Below are positions 31,570 to 41,386 of a stretch of DNA of 64,000 nucleotides, one piece after another. This stretch comes from Coemansia sp. RSA 1200 (Eukaryota > Kickxellomycota > Kickxellomycetes > Kickxellales > Kickxellaceae): NCBI GenBank assembly GCA_027578915.1, contig JANBTT010000066.1:26580-90579 (forward strand). The letters run 5' to 3'. The notes under the pieces were generated by a model. The model made no database searches and was not told the DNA's origin. It saw nothing but the letters and a program-made list of their open reading frames with translations. The position numbers and the translations under genes are program-made. How positions within the stretch are numbered: the stretch's first letter is position 1; each line of letters opens with the position of its first letter.

Positions 31570-31845
31570 AGATGGACCTGACTGGCTTGCTTGGATTAGG
31601 ACCGTTCAAAGAAGTATTCGGGTGTTTTCTGCTTTTGTCAATCCGATCATTTATGTTTTTTCAGCTTCCCACAAGTGAGAAAAGTGCGAATGAAACAAGT
31701 GCAAGCTGATATGAAGATTATCGAGTTTTCGCATCCAGCCACAATCAGTCACCACTAGCCACAACGGTTTAGTGTTTTCCATCTATTCGTCTCTTTTGCT
31801 ATTTATATTTTAGTCACTTTATCCAAGGAGGTCAGAAATAGCGAA

Positions 31846-32313
31846 ATGGCGTCCAAGACAGCAGCCAAGCGCCTAAACAAGGAGTATCTCCTGATAAAGA
31901 AATCGCCACCCGAGTACATTGTAGCCAAACCAACAGAGAAGAACGTCCTTGAATGGCACTACATATTCACCGGCCCGCCCAAAACGCCGTATGAGGGCGG
32001 ACAGTACCATGGGAAGCTGGTGTTCCCCAAGGACTATCCGTTTGCGCCGCCAGCGATCCAGATGATCACGCCCAATGGCCGGTTTGAGGTGAACAAGGAT
32101 ATCTGCACATCGATGAGCAATTACCATCCGCAGACGTGGAATCCCGGATGGTCGGTCGCTACCATTCTTGTTGGATTATTGTCAATGATGACGGGCACCG
32201 AGTCTACCACGGGCGGTCTTGACAATGTGTCCGATCAGGAGAAGGCCAGGCTGGCTGCGCAGTCTCATAAATTTAATGAGAACAACATTGCATTCAAACG
32301 GGTCTTTGAGTAG
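31846..32313 (+). CDS. UBC6: Ubc6/UBE2J2-type E2 ubiquitin-conjugating enzyme, lacking the tail anchor
   Basis: A 155-residue UBC core. Residues 'AAKRLNKEYLLIKKSPPEYI', 'EWHYIFTGPPKTPYEGGQYHGK', 'PFAPPAIQMITPNGRF' and the active cysteine C87 in 'KDICTSMSNYHPQTWNPGWSV' are the class VI/UBE2J2 signature (the TPNGRF block replaces the usual HPN motif). Yeast Ubc6 and human UBE2J2 work in ER-associated degradation and are anchored by a C-terminal transmembrane helix. Here the open frame stops at 155 residues with no linker or hydrophobic tail. A downstream short hydrophobic frame lies at 32372-32563, but no convincing splice pair joins it. Confidence 0.88.
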   Translation: MASKTAAKRLNKEYLLIKKSPPEYIVAKPTEKNVLEWHYIFTGPPKTPYEGGQYHGKLVFPKDYPFAPPAIQMITPNGRFEVNKDICTSMSNYHPQTWNPGWSVATILVGLLSMMTGTESTTGGLDNVSDQEKARLAAQSHKFNENNIAFKRVFE

Positions 32314-34055
32314 GGGAAAGAGGAGGGAGGTTTTGTTTTTGATTTGTCCAATAAAAACATACTTGTCAATAATGTCAGCAGCATTCTATGTATGTTATGT
32401 ATTATTTATTTTTTACTTGCCGGATTTAACGTATGTCCATGTCGTATTGTTTATTCTGGATGCAGGATTTGCCTCTATATTCTTTCTTTTTTATTGGGGG
32501 AACATGAGTCTGATTAATCCTGTCCTGATGACGACCGATAAAGCAAGGATTGCATACAAATAGCACTTGTTTTTTTTTTCTTTTCCTCACTCTCTTCAGC
32601 TCAGCTCAGCCGAGAAGTGTGCATACGTTGGTTTTTTTGTATTTGGGATGGGCGCATGAGAAGGAAGAGCCCCACCTGAACAGAGTTCGTGACTTTCTCT
32701 TCCTTTCCTTCTAACATCCAAGTCAGGCTACCTTCAAGCCAGAATCTTGAAGCAGCGGATGAAAGCAGGGCATGTGCAGTTCCACAAGGAGAAAGGGCTG
32801 TACTCCTCCCCCATGTGGTTGTTGTTCCTCTGCAGTTCAGAGTGTGCCGGTTGCCCGTGTTGGTGTTGCTTCAATGGCACAAGAAGAAAATGTTGTTGGA
32901 TTGGAGAAAAGAGAGAAGGAAAAAGAGGGAGTTCAATATAGATGTCATTGTCATTGGTTATGATGAGCTTGGGGTGTAGTGCACACATCTCGTGGCAAAG
33001 CAAATAAAATATATAATTTATTGTTGAGAGGTTGGGTTAGCTGGGATGTGTGGCAGGTTTGGGAGCGGATGTCGAAAAAAGAAGAAGCGGTGGACAATCG
33101 TGCTTTTGTTGTACGCGATCGGCCTCTGCGCCCTGAATGGCTGTCATTTCACAAAGAAAGCCCATTCTGCTTGTGTTGTGTTTTGTGGTTTTTTTGTTTT
33201 CAAGTATCGACAAAAAGGAAAGAAAGCACTGGGATTGTTGGGGAGGAGGAGAAAAACCAAAGAGACAAACGACAATCTCTTGCTTTTGAATATGGCAGAT
33301 GTTGTCGGGTTCTTCAGAGAGAGATAGTGCAAGTACGCTTGACTATCTGCAAACTATTGCGCTTTATTCGTGCATCTTCAAAGAAATAGAAAGTCGGCGT
33401 TAAAGGTTACAAAGCCTCCAAGGGCTTTCCTCAACAAGAGCCACAACATCCTCTAAACGATATGATGAGATTTCGCTGATACCAAAACAAACCAAATCGA
33501 ATCGAAACGATGCGAACAAACAAACAAACTGAAAGTTGCTGCATCATCCCAAATGCGCATGGCACAAAACTCCAGCGTAAAAAAAAGACTTGCAGCAAAA
33601 ATAAATAACATGCCGCAACATGAGAAAATCCTCTTTATTTTCTCATGCTTTGGAGTTTTTCATCAGTGCGCCGTTGAGGAAAAAATGAAAACAAGGAACC
33701 CAGAGCATATAAAGATTCCATTCAATTGTTTTTCGCATTGCCTTTTTCTTTCTTTTCTCTCTCGTTCTTAATTTCCTTCCCCTTTTTTTGCTCTATAGTG
33801 CTCAACATTTATTTTCTTCTTATTTGATTGAAGTAAATAACCCCCCTTTTACATTTCTATTGTTCATTAGGCGTATTCTAATCTTTTGTATCTTGTCACA
33901 TATTTTTCTTACGATAACTAAATATAATAGTAATATTTTTTATCTGACCTACCCACGCTTTCTCTTTGGCTATTTCTCCTTTTTAGCGTTTAGTCTTACA
34001 AACTCTAAAAAACACCCTTTATCAAAGATCTTACTTTTTCATCCCTCCCTCCCCA
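32314..34055. other. Gene-free region upstream of the acidic glycogen-binding-like gene
   Basis: About 1.7 kb. It includes the E2 3' end and probable polyadenylation site ('ccaataaaaac' near 32350), then a pyrimidine-rich leader (33730-34055) leading to the next start codon. Frames of 60-140 codons here have no recognisable domain. Confidence 0.5.
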
Positions 34056-37000
34056 ATGAGTTCGGCTGATATCGTTAGCCATACATTTGAGCTTACGACC
34101 AAAGCCGAAGCCTCGACTGTCGAGCTTCTTGGCACCTTTGGATCGGACGAGGCTAGCCACTGGACACCTATCGCCATGGCCAAGTCACCATCTTCATCAG
34201 GCGACGATGAGGAGTCGGCGAAATACAAATACTCGGTGACCTTGGATACACTGAAATCAGGGTCGGAGTATCTGTACAAGTTCAAGGTTGATGGTGAGTG
34301 GGAACTCGATCCCAAGGCTGGCACAACAACCGACGATGCAGGACTGGTGAATAACGTTCTCAAAACAGCCGCCGTCTCTTCTACCGCTGCTGATGCTCCA
34401 AAAGTCGAATCTGTCGCGGATGCTCCGCAGCCAGTTGCTGCTGCGGCTGGTGACGACGCAGCTCCAAAGAACAGCACGGACGCTGGTGCTTCGGATAATA
34501 CTGCTGCTGCCGATGCCGATGCCGGTGCTGCTGCTGAGGTTTCTGCCCAGAAAACTGAGGAAAACACCAGTGCTCCCGAAGAGGTACCGTCTGGCAGCCA
34601 TGACAGCTCTCAGGGCGCTCAAGAGGCAGATTCCCAGTCTGCTGGCAAAGACGCTGATCAGAAGGCTTCCGCTGCCGCTGACACTGGCAGCGACAGTGCC
34701 CCGACAGACACACCACAAGGAAAGGAGGAGTCCACCGCTGATGCTGCTGATATTGAAGCAGCTCCTACACAGAGCCCAGCGGCTGGTGCAGAGCCGGCTG
34801 CTGATGATGCTCAAGATGAAGATGCGAGCGTGGCTCCTGGCTCTGATCACGCGCACGAGGCTTCTCAAGCCCCCGAAGAGCCACGCAGCAACAGCAGCAG
34901 CGATGACAGTGGCAATGGCGATAAACCCTCTGCAGTTGATGCTGATGCTGACAAGGATGTGATTGCTAAGGATGTGGATGCTACACAAGCCGACGCGGTG
35001 GAACAGACCACGACCGACGAAACCGACGCCTCTTCTTCTGACGCCAAGCCCGATGCCGCTGAGGCTGTTGCTGTCGCTGCTGCTGCTGAGCAAACAGAGG
35101 AGGCTGTCGCCGAGCCTGAGAGCTCCTCGCCTGCCAATGATGAGAAGCCGAGTGCTGTTGAAGAGCCGGCTGCCGAAACCCCGGCGGTGCCGGTGGCTGA
35201 GGAGAATCCCACTGTTGCCGCTGCTGTTGTTACTGAGGAGCAGCCTGCATCCGAGACTATTTCTGCTGACAAAGACGCGGTCCCTATTACCGAAGCTACC
35301 GAAACTGCTGTTGCGGAGGAAGTTCCTGCTATTCCTTCCAACGCCGAGCCCGTTGCTGTCGGTGTTGTTGCAGAGGAGAAGCCAGCCGAGGTAGAAACCA
35401 CTCCTGTTGCAGCCGAGGAGGAGAAGAAGGAGAAGGAAGATGTGTCTGCTGAGCCGCTACTGCCTGCCGTCGAGGAACAGACCGTCGAGGAACAGACCAC
35501 CGAGGAACTCAAGCCTGCGGCTGAGGAGCAACCGCTACCTGTTGCTGAGGATGCGCCTGCTGCTGTTGAAGAGGCAAACCCGGTCGAAGCACCTGCGGCT
35601 GTCGCTGAGGAAGCAAAAACTGTTGCCGAGGAGGTTCCTGTAGAGGAGCAGAAGCCGGCCGAGCCAGCAGTTCCTGTAACTGAAGAGCCAGCTTCTGTCG
35701 AGGAGCCGGCTGCTATTGCTGAAGATAAACCTGCGGTTGAGGCGACGCCTGCCGTAGAGCAGAAGCCAGTCGAGGCAGCAGCTCCTGTTCCTGAGGAGAC
35801 GCCAGTTGCTGAGGACAAACCTGCCGTTGAAGAGCCAGCGGCTGTTGCAGAGGAGAAGCCGGTTGAACCAGTAGCACCTGTTGCTGAGGAGACTGCTGTT
35901 GTTGAAGAGCCAGTGGCCGTTGCTGCAGATAAACCTGCTGTTGAAGCGAAACCTGTAGAGGAGCAAAAGTCAGTTGAGCCAGCAGCTCCTGTTGCTGATG
36001 AGACTGCTGCTGTTGAAGAGCCGGAGGCTGTCAATACGCCTGTTGCAGAAGAGAAGCCGGTTGATTCAACATCGTTGGCCGTGGAGGATACCGCAGCAAT
36101 TGAAGAGGCTCCAGTTGTTCAAAAGGCGTCGGATGCAGAGAAGAAGCAGACCGAGACTACGGCTACTAGCGAACAAGAGTCTTCTGCTGCTGAGGATAAG
36201 CCTGCTACCGACCAAACAGCAGCCGTCATCGAAGAGACTCCTGTCGTTGAAGAATCTCCTGTTGTCGAAAAGCCTTCTGCCGCTGAGGAGACTCCTGCTG
36301 CTGAAGAGTCGCCTGTTGCTGATCCAACACCAGCTGTCGTAGAGGAGAAAGAGCCAGAGACGGCTACTGTCGTCGAAGAGGTGCCTGCCGTTGTTGAGAC
36401 ACCTGCCATTGTTGAGGATACTCCTGCCGTCGTGGAGACTCCTATTGTTTCTGAAGGAACGCCAGCCGTTGTAGAGGAGAAGCAGCCAGAGACGGGACCC
36501 GTTGTCGAAGAGGCGCCTGTTGTTGTTGCAGAGTCGCCCGTTGTCGAAGAAGTTCCTGCCGCTGTTGAAGAAACTCCTGCTGTCGTAGAGACGCCGGTCG
36601 TGGAGGAGAAACAGCCTGAAACAGCGCCTGTTGCGGAGGAGACACCTGCTGAGACAGCACTTGCCGCAGATCAACAAGCTGTTGCTGCTGAGGAGAAATC
36701 CTCTGTCGAAGACGCCTTTGTTGTTGTCGGAGAGACGCCTGCTCCCGCCCAAGAGAAGCCGGTGGAGAGCGCTGCTGCTCCTGCAGAAGCTGAGGTTCCT
36801 GCTGCTGCTTCTGCTGATGCTGCTGCCGAAGAGGTCCCTGTCGTTGCTGCTGTTACTGATGAAGCACCCGCTGCTGCTGTTGAAGTCGCTGCTCCTGCTG
36901 CCGCTGAGGAGACTGCAGCCCCTGCCGCTCAAAAGGCAGAAGAAACGACCGAGAAGAAGGAAGACGAGGGCGTTGATGTGGCACCGGCGGCATCTGCCGA

Positions 37001-37211
37001 AAACACAACAGCCCCAGAAGCAACTGCTGGAACCTCTGAGCCAGGAACCGATTCAAAGGACGTGGCAGCCGCTGCTCCTGCTGCTGCTAACGAGGAAGGC
37101 TCAACGACACCCGAGACAAAGGCCTCAAGAACCAGCACGACTACAGAGAGCAGCGAGCACAAGAAGAAGCATCGTGGGCTGTTTGGGTTCATCAAGCGTC
37201 TGTTTGTCTGA
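34056..37211 (+). CDS. Long acidic Glu/Ala/Val/Pro-repeat protein with an N-terminal AMPK-beta/CBM48-like glycogen-binding domain
   Basis: A 1051-residue product. Residues about 1-105 form an E-set fold like the glycogen-binding domain of AMPK-beta or fungal Crp1/Mdg1: 'HTFELTTKAEASTVELLGTF', 'GSDEASHWTPIAM', 'YKYSVTLDTLKSGSEYLYKF', 'KVDGEWELDPKAGTTTDDAG' and 'LVNNVL'. Residues about 110-1020 are almost entirely low-complexity, dominated by E, A, V, P, T and D, and built from loosely repeated units such as 'VEEPAAVAEEKPVE'. The extreme C-terminus switches to a basic amphipathic segment, 'KKKHRGLFGFIKRLFV'. The frame is open throughout and the codons follow a repeat-slippage pattern. Role unknown; by analogy it may couple a carbohydrate or membrane surface to a disordered spacer. 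Confidence 0.85.
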   Translation: MSSADIVSHTFELTTKAEASTVELLGTFGSDEASHWTPIAMAKSPSSSGDDEESAKYKYSVTLDTLKSGSEYLYKFKVDGEWELDPKAGTTTDDAGLVNNVLKTAAVSSTAADAPKVESVADAPQPVAAAAGDDAAPKNSTDAGASDNTAAADADAGAAAEVSAQKTEENTSAPEEVPSGSHDSSQGAQEADSQSAGKDADQKASAAADTGSDSAPTDTPQGKEESTADAADIEAAPTQSPAAGAEPAADDAQDEDASVAPGSDHAHEASQAPEEPRSNSSSDDSGNGDKPSAVDADADKDVIAKDVDATQADAVEQTTTDETDASSSDAKPDAAEAVAVAAAAEQTEEAVAEPESSSPANDEKPSAVEEPAAETPAVPVAEENPTVAAAVVTEEQPASETISADKDAVPITEATETAVAEEVPAIPSNAEPVAVGVVAEEKPAEVETTPVAAEEEKKEKEDVSAEPLLPAVEEQTVEEQTTEELKPAAEEQPLPVAEDAPAAVEEANPVEAPAAVAEEAKTVAEEVPVEEQKPAEPAVPVTEEPASVEEPAAIAEDKPAVEATPAVEQKPVEAAAPVPEETPVAEDKPAVEEPAAVAEEKPVEPVAPVAEETAVVEEPVAVAADKPAVEAKPVEEQKSVEPAAPVADETAAVEEPEAVNTPVAEEKPVDSTSLAVEDTAAIEEAPVVQKASDAEKKQTETTATSEQESSAAEDKPATDQTAAVIEETPVVEESPVVEKPSAAEETPAAEESPVADPTPAVVEEKEPETATVVEEVPAVVETPAIVEDTPAVVETPIVSEGTPAVVEEKQPETGPVVEEAPVVVAESPVVEEVPAAVEETPAVVETPVVEEKQPETAPVAEETPAETALAADQQAVAAEEKSSVEDAFVVVGETPAPAQEKPVESAAAPAEAEVPAAASADAAAEEVPVVAAVTDEAPAAAVEVAAPAAAEETAAPAAQKAEETTEKKEDEGVDVAPAASAENTTAPEATAGTSEPGTDSKDVAAAAPAAANEEGSTTPETKASRTSTTTESSEHKKKHRGLFGFIKRLFV

Positions 37212-37831
37212 GCAATTGAATATTTTCTTGTTTTTGCTTGCCTTTATTTTCCTTTCCTTATCAATCTGTCTGTACCTTTTTCTTTTCTTTCCTTTTAGTT
37301 TCTTTTCTATTTCATTTTCAGTTGAGATCTTTGTTCGGCTCAGTAACCAACTTTGCAATCATTCCAGTCGCTTTATGTGATGGGTAACTCACATCCTTCT
37401 CTTTAGTGTGTGGAGCAGAGATTGGCCAGGCGTGTTTTAACCGAGCGATGACGACACCAGAGTGTCTGATTGCACAAGTGTTACATTGAAGAAAAGACGC
37501 ACGATTGCGTTTGGCGGAGAGTACAATTCCACATCATGTAAAGCGAGGCGCAGGACACCTATGTTTGTAAACAGAGAAGGCTTGCAGCGAATTGAGAAAA
37601 GAAAGGAAAAGAAACTGGTGGCAGGGGTCTCGTGTGGAGGATTTGATGGCTAAATAGAATGAAGAAAAACAAAAAGCAGTCTTTATCTTTTTTTTTTTCC
37701 ACATTTTTACCATTATATTTTATTATCCTTACGAATTATTGAGCTTATCTTCTTACTACATTATCTTGTATTAGACAGCTTTATATACTTTTGCAATTCA
37801 ACGGGTTCTTTGGGAGGACCGACACACAAGC
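37212..37831. other. Intergenic region
   Basis: AT-rich spacer between the acidic glycogen-binding-like gene and the GILT-like gene. No gene seen. Confidence 0.5.
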
Positions 37832-38701
37832 ATGGACGAGTCCAGGTACTTGTTGCACAGAATAAAGGTCGATGGCGATGACGTCGAGAAGATGGGTGGC
37901 TATCCAAGAAGACAGCGTGCTAGAAGGAGAGGATGGATGATAATGATCGGTGCAATGGTAGTTCTTGCGACCCTGGCGGTTTTGGCAGCAATTGGGGGCC
38001 GGCACTTGGCAGTCCACAAGGACCTGGATGCACCAGCAGCAGCCGGGCACCAGGCGGGTGGAGCGAACGACCAGGGGCGCGAGTCAACCAACAATATCGC
38101 GGACGAGAAGAAAGTGCAGGTCGAGTTCTTTGTAATGTCGCGGTGCCCGGATGCAGTGAAGATGGAGCAGACGTTTTCGCGGGTAGTTGACGCGGTGCAT
38201 TCGATAATGGAGGTGCAGCTGAGCTTCATTGCCAAGCTGGACCCCAATGCTACCACGGGGGCGGTGTGCAAGCACGGGGAACACGAGTGTCTGGGAAACA
38301 TCGATGAGCTGTGTGCGCTGCGGCATCGCCTCGACTTGCCGTCGTTCTGGCGGTTCCTCGGATGCGTCAACAACCGCGTGGAGGACATTGGCAGGGGCAA
38401 GGATCTGGCCCTCAGATGCGCGAGCGCTGCGGGGCTTGATACCGCCGCGTTCCTTGCCTGCACTAACCAGGGCGAGGGTCGCTCGCTGTTCAGACAGTCG
38501 GTGGAGAACGCGGTGTTTGCCGGCGTCGAGACTAGCGCTACCGTGTTTATTGCCGGGAAGAAGAGGTGTGTTGAGGACAACGGGTGGCGCGAGTGTCCTG
38601 GCGGGTACCGTCCCGAGGACTTTATCCGCGACATCTGTGCTGCGTACAAGGGCTCCGCTCCTCCGCCGTCCATCTGCGCTCAGTACCCGCGTGCCGTGTA
38701 G
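37832..38701 (+). CDS. GILT-family membrane protein
   Basis: A 289-residue type II membrane protein: basic N-terminus (RRQRARRRG), one transmembrane helix (about 35-57), a linker, and a GILT domain. The GILT signature C-x-H-G-x2-E-C-x2-N-x4-C is exact at 146-161 ('CKHGEHECLGNIDELC'). The usual C-x-x-C thioredoxin-like motif is replaced by C105-P-D-A ('VMSRCPDAVKMEQ'), so only one catalytic-position cysteine remains. Family members reduce disulfides in lysosomal compartments; this one could bind but not act as a full reductase. Single exon. Confidence 0.86.
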   Translation: MDESRYLLHRIKVDGDDVEKMGGYPRRQRARRRGWMIMIGAMVVLATLAVLAAIGGRHLAVHKDLDAPAAAGHQAGGANDQGRESTNNIADEKKVQVEFFVMSRCPDAVKMEQTFSRVVDAVHSIMEVQLSFIAKLDPNATTGAVCKHGEHECLGNIDELCALRHRLDLPSFWRFLGCVNNRVEDIGRGKDLALRCASAAGLDTAAFLACTNQGEGRSLFRQSVENAVFAGVETSATVFIAGKKRCVEDNGWRECPGGYRPEDFIRDICAAYKGSAPPPSICAQYPRAV

Positions 38702-38907
38702 AAGAATCCCATGCTGTCTTGTGGGAAAAACGAGCATGTGTCGTTTTGTGTTTTTCTTTATTCCATGAAGCAAGTAAACAAATTCCCAATCAATACCCCG
38801 GAGTATTGTGGTGGTGGAGGTGGTGGTATTATAATACATATAGATAAGTGCAGGAATTGGGAGGGAAATGGAATCAAAATACTTGATGTTCTGCAAGCAT
38901 ATATCAG

Positions 38908-40788
38908 TCAGCTGTGGTGGTGGCTATCGCCTCCTCCTAGTCGTTGGCGTTTGGGCATCGCCGCCTCCATGTCCTTTGGCTTTTTGACAGAGCGCAGTTT
39001 ATGCGTCTTCATCTCCTGCAGCATCTGCGACATGACATTCGGATCCTTGTGTGGCGGCGGAGGGTTTGGTTTTGCTGCAGCTACAGGACGCAGCAGATCA
39101 GTCCGGAGCCGCTGGACGGGCGATTCGTGCAGTCGGGACATCATCGACTCGGTTGCATTGTGAGGCACATCGGGACTGCCGCTGGGTGCTCTTTTGCGCA
39201 ACGAGCTGCCGGCAAAGCTGGGTGCCGGGGGCAGTGACAGCTGGGCTCTGGCGGCAGCAGCAGCACTACTGGCGGTCGCCCTGGAATCCTTTGCAAGCGC
39301 CGCCAACGATACTGGCGGAGGCAGGGGCGGCGGCGGAGGAACGGCGCTCCTGGACACAGCATTAGCAGAGCTGGAGGAGGCGTTTGTTGGACGCAGCGCA
39401 TCTGGTGGCGATAATGATGGAAGCGGCTTGGAAGACACCAATGATGAGTATCCCAGCAGATCCGCAGCATCGCCGCGCCGGGATGCCGCTGTTGTTGGGA
39501 ATGCGGCGCCTGCGCGAATCCGCATCAGTCGCGACAGCACATCCTCTGACGACTGTCTGCCGCCATCCAGCTCGCCATACACCGACCGGAGATCATCGTC
39601 GTTCAGCTCGCCCGGAACCAACGACGCTATTATCCTCTTCAGCTGCCGCAGTTCGCGTTCTACCTTTTCTAGTCTGGTGCGCTCAACAACCGTAGTGGGC
39701 GGCCGGTCGCCTTCGTCCTTGTTGTTGTTGCTGTTGATGACGACGTCGTCGTTTTCATAAGCGTCATCATCAAACTCAACCGTCTTGCGACTGCCGCTTT
39801 TCCAGCGCTGCACTGTTTCAGACACCTGCTGCTGCTGATTATGTTGTTTCTGCTGCTTTTCTCTGGATACGTCCTCTGCTCGTTGCGGTGCCATCGAATG
39901 AATGGTAGCAGTGCTCTGTATGGACCCACTGGCCAGCGCCGACGTATGTAATACCATCGCATCCAGCGCCATCGCCGAGCTTGCCGCGGTGTTCGTGCTT
40001 TCCACCGAGCGCGGCCGTTTTGAGTACCTCGTTTCATGGATAACTCTCTCTCCGCTTGTACTGTGTGTTGCTGCGGTTGACGGTACAACCGATATTGGCG
40101 AGGACGGCTCTGTCGGTTGTTGATACGCCACAACACTGTGCTTGCGCTTCAGATGGCTCCCGGGTGTGCTCATCGCACTGGGTTCTTCTAGCACTGCGCC
40201 TATCGAATCTGCATCCTCGCCATATTCGCTTGCGTCGTCGGCCACACTGTGCTCGCTACGCGCCACTATCGACATCAAGTCAACGGTTGTTGCCAGCTTT
40301 GTGCGCTCCGAAATAACAGAGCCGGGCCGTTGCGGTAGCGATAAAGTTACCGACGGACGTGACAGGGCTGTTTTCTTTGCAGCAACAGGGTTGGCCTCAT
40401 CCTCGTCTTGCAACCCAGCAGCAGGAGCAACAGCAGCAACTGTGTCAGCAACAGTAGCAGCGGGTGTAGTTGTGGAAGCGGTCGTGGCTGAGCGTGCGGG
40501 GCGTGGCCGCGCCTTTGTGCGTGCCAAGGAGTCGGCCAGCAGAGGTCGCGTACCGTTGCTGCCGATGCGCTTGGGCCGCCTGTACGGGCTTCCGTACGCA
40601 GGGTCGCCGAGCACGGGTCCCTGCTGCGTACTGCCTGTACGTGACCTATTGGGTGTCGCTGGCGAAGTAAACAGGCGCTGCGACTCCTTTTCCGCCGATG
40701 ACCGTGCGCGCTCGAATAGACCGTTTAGCGCTGAGAATAGCGAGAACCTCCTGTTCCCGCCGCTGTCTTCTGTCTTGTTATCCACCAT
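38908..40788 (-). CDS. Large disordered protein with an amphipathic N-terminus and a WH2-like C-terminal segment
   Basis: A 626-residue protein with no recognised globular domain. The N-terminus ('RRFSLFSALNGLFERARSS') could form an amphipathic helix. The middle is Ser/Thr/Pro-rich, with many 'SP' and 'RRP' sites, and has a short coiled-coil ('RTRLEKVERELRQLKRII', about 370-390). A Pro-rich stretch ('PPPPPLPPPVS', about 490) precedes a C-terminal segment 'SQMLQEMKTHKLRSVKKP' (about 587-604) that resembles an actin-binding WH2 motif (helix, then a K-L-R-x-V tail). Nucleoporin-like functions are an alternative reading. Divergently oriented from NDUFA8. Confidence 0.6.
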   Translation of the reverse strand: MVDNKTEDSGGNRRFSLFSALNGLFERARSSAEKESQRLFTSPATPNRSRTGSTQQGPVLGDPAYGSPYRRPKRIGSNGTRPLLADSLARTKARPRPARSATTASTTTPAATVADTVAAVAPAAGLQDEDEANPVAAKKTALSRPSVTLSLPQRPGSVISERTKLATTVDLMSIVARSEHSVADDASEYGEDADSIGAVLEEPSAMSTPGSHLKRKHSVVAYQQPTEPSSPISVVPSTAATHSTSGERVIHETRYSKRPRSVESTNTAASSAMALDAMVLHTSALASGSIQSTATIHSMAPQRAEDVSREKQQKQHNQQQQVSETVQRWKSGSRKTVEFDDDAYENDDVVINSNNNKDEGDRPPTTVVERTRLEKVERELRQLKRIIASLVPGELNDDDLRSVYGELDGGRQSSEDVLSRLMRIRAGAAFPTTAASRRGDAADLLGYSSLVSSKPLPSLSPPDALRPTNASSSSANAVSRSAVPPPPPLPPPVSLAALAKDSRATASSAAAAARAQLSLPPAPSFAGSSLRKRAPSGSPDVPHNATESMMSRLHESPVQRLRTDLLRPVAAAKPNPPPPHKDPNVMSQMLQEMKTHKLRSVKKPKDMEAAMPKRQRLGGGDSHHHS

Positions 40789-41386
40789 TTTGAAGAAGAA
40801 GAAAAAATAAACCCCCTCTCCCTCTTTCGCTATTTCCTCTTTCTCGCTCTGCGTTCGTTCCTAGTGTCCGTGCTCTGTCTTAATGCCTAGTATTATGACA
40901 AGGAGAGAAATATAAACTGAAAGAAACAAAAGTACCAACAAAAATAACCTTTTAAAAAACTCCAAGGATAGAGTATGAAATTAGCATATACCAATGGTAA
41001 TTAAGAATTCAGCAACTTTAAAAGAAGAAAAAAAGGCATGTCGTTGGCACAAAGCCCAAAAGACAATAGTAAACAAACAATCAGTCAGAGCAAAACAAAG
41101 CAATACGCCTTACCTCATTCACAACACGAAATCAAGGAGATCAAATCAGCCGGGGTTTCAAGCCATTTCAAGTGCGAAAAAAGACCATTAAGCGCAGAGC
41201 TTATCTCGAATAAAAGTCCATCTCCAAGCTTTATATTTTCCTCCCCTCACATTATTATATTATTTCATTGTAAAATCCTCAATTTTAGTTCAATCCTACC
41301 CTTTCTTTAAAGAAGGCTAATAAAGGACACGCGTAACACGCACAATAGCAGCAGTGGTTAGGGTGACTTGTTCTTGCTAGAAAAAC
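40789..41386. other. Divergent promoter region (disordered protein / NDUFA8)
   Basis: About 600 bp, A-rich on the plus strand, separating two divergent genes. No gene seen. Confidence 0.5.

Noticed and set aside
32979..33389. 136-codon plus frame between the E2 and the acidic protein
   Set aside because: Strongly biased composition with no domain or start support; treated as leader or spacer.
34865..36034. 389-codon minus-strand Ser/Thr/Ala-rich frame
   Set aside because: Mirror of the Glu/Ala/Val repeats of the acidic protein; low complexity comes from the repeats.
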